NCBI GenBank assembly: GCA_012931725.1
Contig: CM022945.1
Location: forward strand, 154,467,400-154,531,399
Reading direction: 5' to 3'
DNA length: 64,000 nt
DNA from: Litsea cubeba
Taxonomy: Eukaryota; Streptophyta; Magnoliopsida; Laurales; Lauraceae
Positions 61,320 to 64,000 of the stretch are shown one piece after another (position 1 is the stretch's first letter; every line of letters begins with the position of its first letter). A model generated the notes under the pieces. It was not told the DNA's origin and did not search any database. It was given only the letters and a program-made list of their open reading frames with translations. A program made the translations under genes and the position numbers.

Positions 61320-64000
61320 TCAATCAAAGATGGTCTCCCGCCAAGAGTTCAGCTCCCCAAGCAGACTTTTAGCCTCAGCTGTCAAGGATTCCATAGGCAC
61401 GCTTCTTCAGGAACTTGCCATGAGATGCTGGAGTGGGCTGTACCCCTTCTCTCACACCAGGAAGCTTACCTCGAGCAGCTTGCCATTGTTTATCCTCATC
61501 AGACTTCCTTTTGAGAACCCGTTCGGCATCTGCAACCTGGTGAATCAGGACACTCTCCCTGTCGCGAGCTTCTATTATGGCAGTCCACTTGGCAGCGACT
61601 TGTGCCTGCAGAAGCTCAAGACGTTTCCTGGCCTCATCGACCTCCCTATCAAGGATGTTAAGGTCATGTGTCAGCATCGATGAATGGTTAGCTCTTCTCT
61701 ATTCCTCTTTCGGACTGCCACCTTCCTGCTTTCTGTAGCCTCATCTAGGTCAGACTTAGCCTTATCAGCAGGGTCCAGGAACATCTCCTTGAAGAACTGG
61801 TCATCAGCCAAAACTCACGGTCTCAAACCACTTGTCACCCAGTGCAATGATCCTATCAACGATCGCCCTGGCACCTGTGACATCCAGACCAGCCTCTTCA
61901 GCATCACTGAGAATCTCCTGCACATGCTGGATCATGCCAAATCCGACTTCCAAGTGCCCAGAAAAGGAGAGTCTCAATCCAAGAGCGCACAACTCGCACC
62001 ACCACCTTCTTCGCAAAAAGAAGAGATGGCCCAGCTGAGGATTCGCCCAACTCCGTTGGTCGGCTACTCATGTCATCATCTGTTGAAAGAGTAACAAAAG
62101 AACTCTTTCCAGCTGAAGCTGCTCCTGCTCGGGAAGGAATCTCAGCGCGAGGAATCTCCTCAATATTGTCAGAGCTGGTCCCAGGAATCTCTACCTCTGG
62201 ATCAACCTCTGGCATCTCTTGCTCTGGAAGCAACGGATCCTCCTCTGCCACTTCAAAACCTGCAAAGGAAACACAAAAAGGTATGAATATGACCCTGTTT
62301 GAAAATCATTATCAGAGTTATAACTACAAAATACCTTCTTCGACGACTGGCGGAACACTTTCTGCCTCCATGAACTCATCGAAAGCATCATCAACATTTG
62401 CGTCCATCGATGGTTCAAAGTCATCAGAACCCTGTGGCAAGTCAGCTGGACAAAAAAAAAATGTGTATTAGCAAGGCCAAGTCACAAACAAAAAAAAAAA
62501 AGAGCAAAAGAAGTCGTACCAATTGGAGATTCTGGATTTACTTCCAGAGTCCCTCGGTTCTTCTTTCAGGTGCCTCAACAGGATCCATCACCACCTCATC
62601 GTTGGGACCTCAGGCATAACCAAGTCTTCCTCTGCTAAAAAAAAAAAAGAGAAGAAAAGCAGAAACAAGAAGCAAATCATAACATGGAAAAATCCCATGA
62701 AAAGAATGGAAAGAGAAAAGGAAGAATCATACCTTCACCGACGGTCTCTTCGTCTCGGCTATCTCTTCTCTGAGGCTCGTCAGCATCCACTGGCACATCC
62801 TCATTGATAGTAAGAGGAACTTCAAGTTAGGAGGGTCCTCATGCTGCCCCTTGCTACTATGATGACTCCTCCTCCTCTTACTTTCTGCGGGCTCCGCTTC
62901 TTAGAGAACCTGCCCCCGCCGTCAGAGTCAGGTTTCCCACTTGACTCATCACTGGATGGTCTGCTCTTGCCAGTAGACTCCACGGAAGCTTGCCTCTGTG
63001 CCGCCTGCATCCAAGCGCCAAGTTCGGCTTCCTCCTTGTTCTAGCTGCTCCAAAGCCTCGTCAGGTATTTCTCGAACAGCTTCAGAACCGATGACGCCCT
63101 GGTCAACGAGAATAGCCTATCTTGTGCTTCTCTCCCCATGAAAGGAAGGCCCAACTTGCCTCTAGCCGGATGCCATCGACTTTCCAAGGCCTTTCAGATA
63201 CCAGCTTCACATCAAGCTCCTTCCTGGAAAAGTCCCCGATATGCCGAGAGAAGCTCTCCGCGAACCACTTCGCAAAGCCGGCATGTCCGGGAAGTCAGCA
63301 CACAGGATAAGACCTCATAGGGCTGTGTAGCTCTTCAGCACTATAGAAAGCCCATGCATTTTCCCCGTCCTGTAAGCCTCCAAAGCTGCTCACCATGCTG
63401 AAGGAGCTCCAACAACGCCTTGAGAAAAGCCAAGCTGCAAAGCAAAGCGAGAGGTACATACGGCTGGATGTCGACGAAAAGATGTCTACGGTACACCATG
63501 TGCCGACACGTATGCTGAAAAGCCACTCTCTCTCTGCATTTGTCAAGGAATAATGCCTTCCCGACCCCGCCCTGGTAGAGTCTCGGGAGGCACCAAAATC
63601 AAAAGCCTTCTTCCGCAACTCCGGAGAAAGCTTTACTGAAGATTGCCCCATCTCGACGTCCCTGAAACCGTCGGATCCTCATGCGGGCAAACAAAAGTGA
63701 TTCGGACACGGCTTTGCCCTTAGCCAGTCGAATCATCAGAGGATCATCATCCTGTGCAGCACCCAGCCGATGGAAGCCAGGACAGTGGTATACATACCAC
63801 GAATAAAAGATATGGGCTGAAAATACCCTATTCATGGGAAGCCCAAGCCGAACTAGAAAAGCAGCAGCCTGCAGTTCGGTACACAGGTAGGAGTAAAGAG
63901 CAGGCACCAAAGCAAGCTGCTCTCCAAACGCCATCTGACAAGCCGGGAAAATACAATGCGGCCTGATTGCGTTCCATCTCCTCCAGCAAAAATACCTCAC
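61320..64000 (-). pseudogene. Antisense PMD gene of Tat-R, truncated by the window
   Basis: The minus-strand stop TGA is at 61320-61322. Going upstream: coiled-coil C-terminus (about 61500-61800), acidic linker with the same three GT-AG introns (62260-62334, 62446-62519, 62635-62732), a conserved segment with WMQAAQRQASVEST (about 62985-63020), and the middle of the protein to the window end, equal to about base 773 of the left copy. The PMD-core N-terminus lies outside. Many one-base frame breaks are present (near 61680, 61810, 62030, 63040, 63340). The intron borders remain canonical. Confidence 0.78.

Larger units (their letters stand above)
46965..64000 (+). mobile_element. Tat-R: second copy of the Tat-lineage element, inverted relative to Tat-L
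   Basis: 5' LTR 46965-49293, leader, gag, pol to 59782, hairpin-repeat spacer, antisense PMD gene (61320 to the window end). The order and sequence mirror Tat-L from about base 773 to 18238. It differs by a 786-bp pol deletion, many one-base indels, a shorter LTR, a longer leader and more GGC...GCC motifs. The 3' LTR lies outside the window. Confidence 0.93.

Noticed and set aside
1..64000. Window as a fold-back assembly artefact because of its symmetry
   Set aside because: The arms differ in LTR length, repeat counts, a 786-bp deletion and many bases, and are inserted in different host elements with different flanking 5-mers.

Overview
This window is angiosperm-type plant DNA made almost entirely of nested LTR retrotransposons. 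I found no free-standing host gene, rRNA or tRNA. The species cannot be read from the sequence. The plant assignment rests on a Tat/Ogre-lineage Ty3/gypsy polyprotein with a second (archaeal-type) RNase H, a plant mobile domain gene, a Sirevirus-like Copia 3' end, and large LTR derivatives primed by initiator tRNA-Met.

The two window ends are two copies of one large Tat-lineage element in opposite orientation, with their 5' LTRs facing each other. Tat-L (1-18238) runs on the minus strand: 5' LTR 15622-18238, leader, broken gag, an intact 1914-codon pol ORF (4877-10621), a spacer full of hairpin repeats, and a plant-mobile-domain gene on the opposite strand that keeps three spliceosomal introns (42-3450). 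Tat-R (46965-64000) runs on the plus strand with the same order, but its gag-pol is broken by many single-base indels and a 786-bp deletion that removes a G-patch-like segment. Both 3' LTRs lie outside the window. A third copy of the same LTR stands alone at 19870-22448 as a solo LTR flanked by a GTTAT duplication.

Between the Tat copies, from left to right: the 3' end and LTR of a Sirevirus-like Copia element (18239 to about 22835), which hosts both Tat-L and the solo LTR; a truncated gypsy-type LTR ('C', about 22836-24657); a complete non-autonomous element 'A' (24843-34620, GTCGG duplication) with 3.4-kb LTRs and a 2.96-kb non-coding interior, inserted into a diverged LTR 'D' (ending near 37293); an inverted LTR fragment 'E' (37294-38045); a Copia-like LTR 'F' (from about 38666); and a second element 'B' of the same non-autonomous family as A, inserted in F at 40108 and itself split by Tat-R inside its 3' LTR at 46965.

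The gag-pol genes supply capsid, protease, reverse transcriptase, two RNases H and integrase for copying the Tat elements. A and B keep only cis signals (LTR, primer site, conserved non-coding interior, polypurine tract), so they would need enzymes from a relative. Most notable is the Tat spacer between the convergent pol and mobile-domain genes. It holds ten units with a shared two-stem hairpin design whose paired bases change together. Strong palindromes also recur in nearly every LTR type here. Many reading-frame breaks are isolated one-base insertions, so sequencing or assembly error must be kept in mind.
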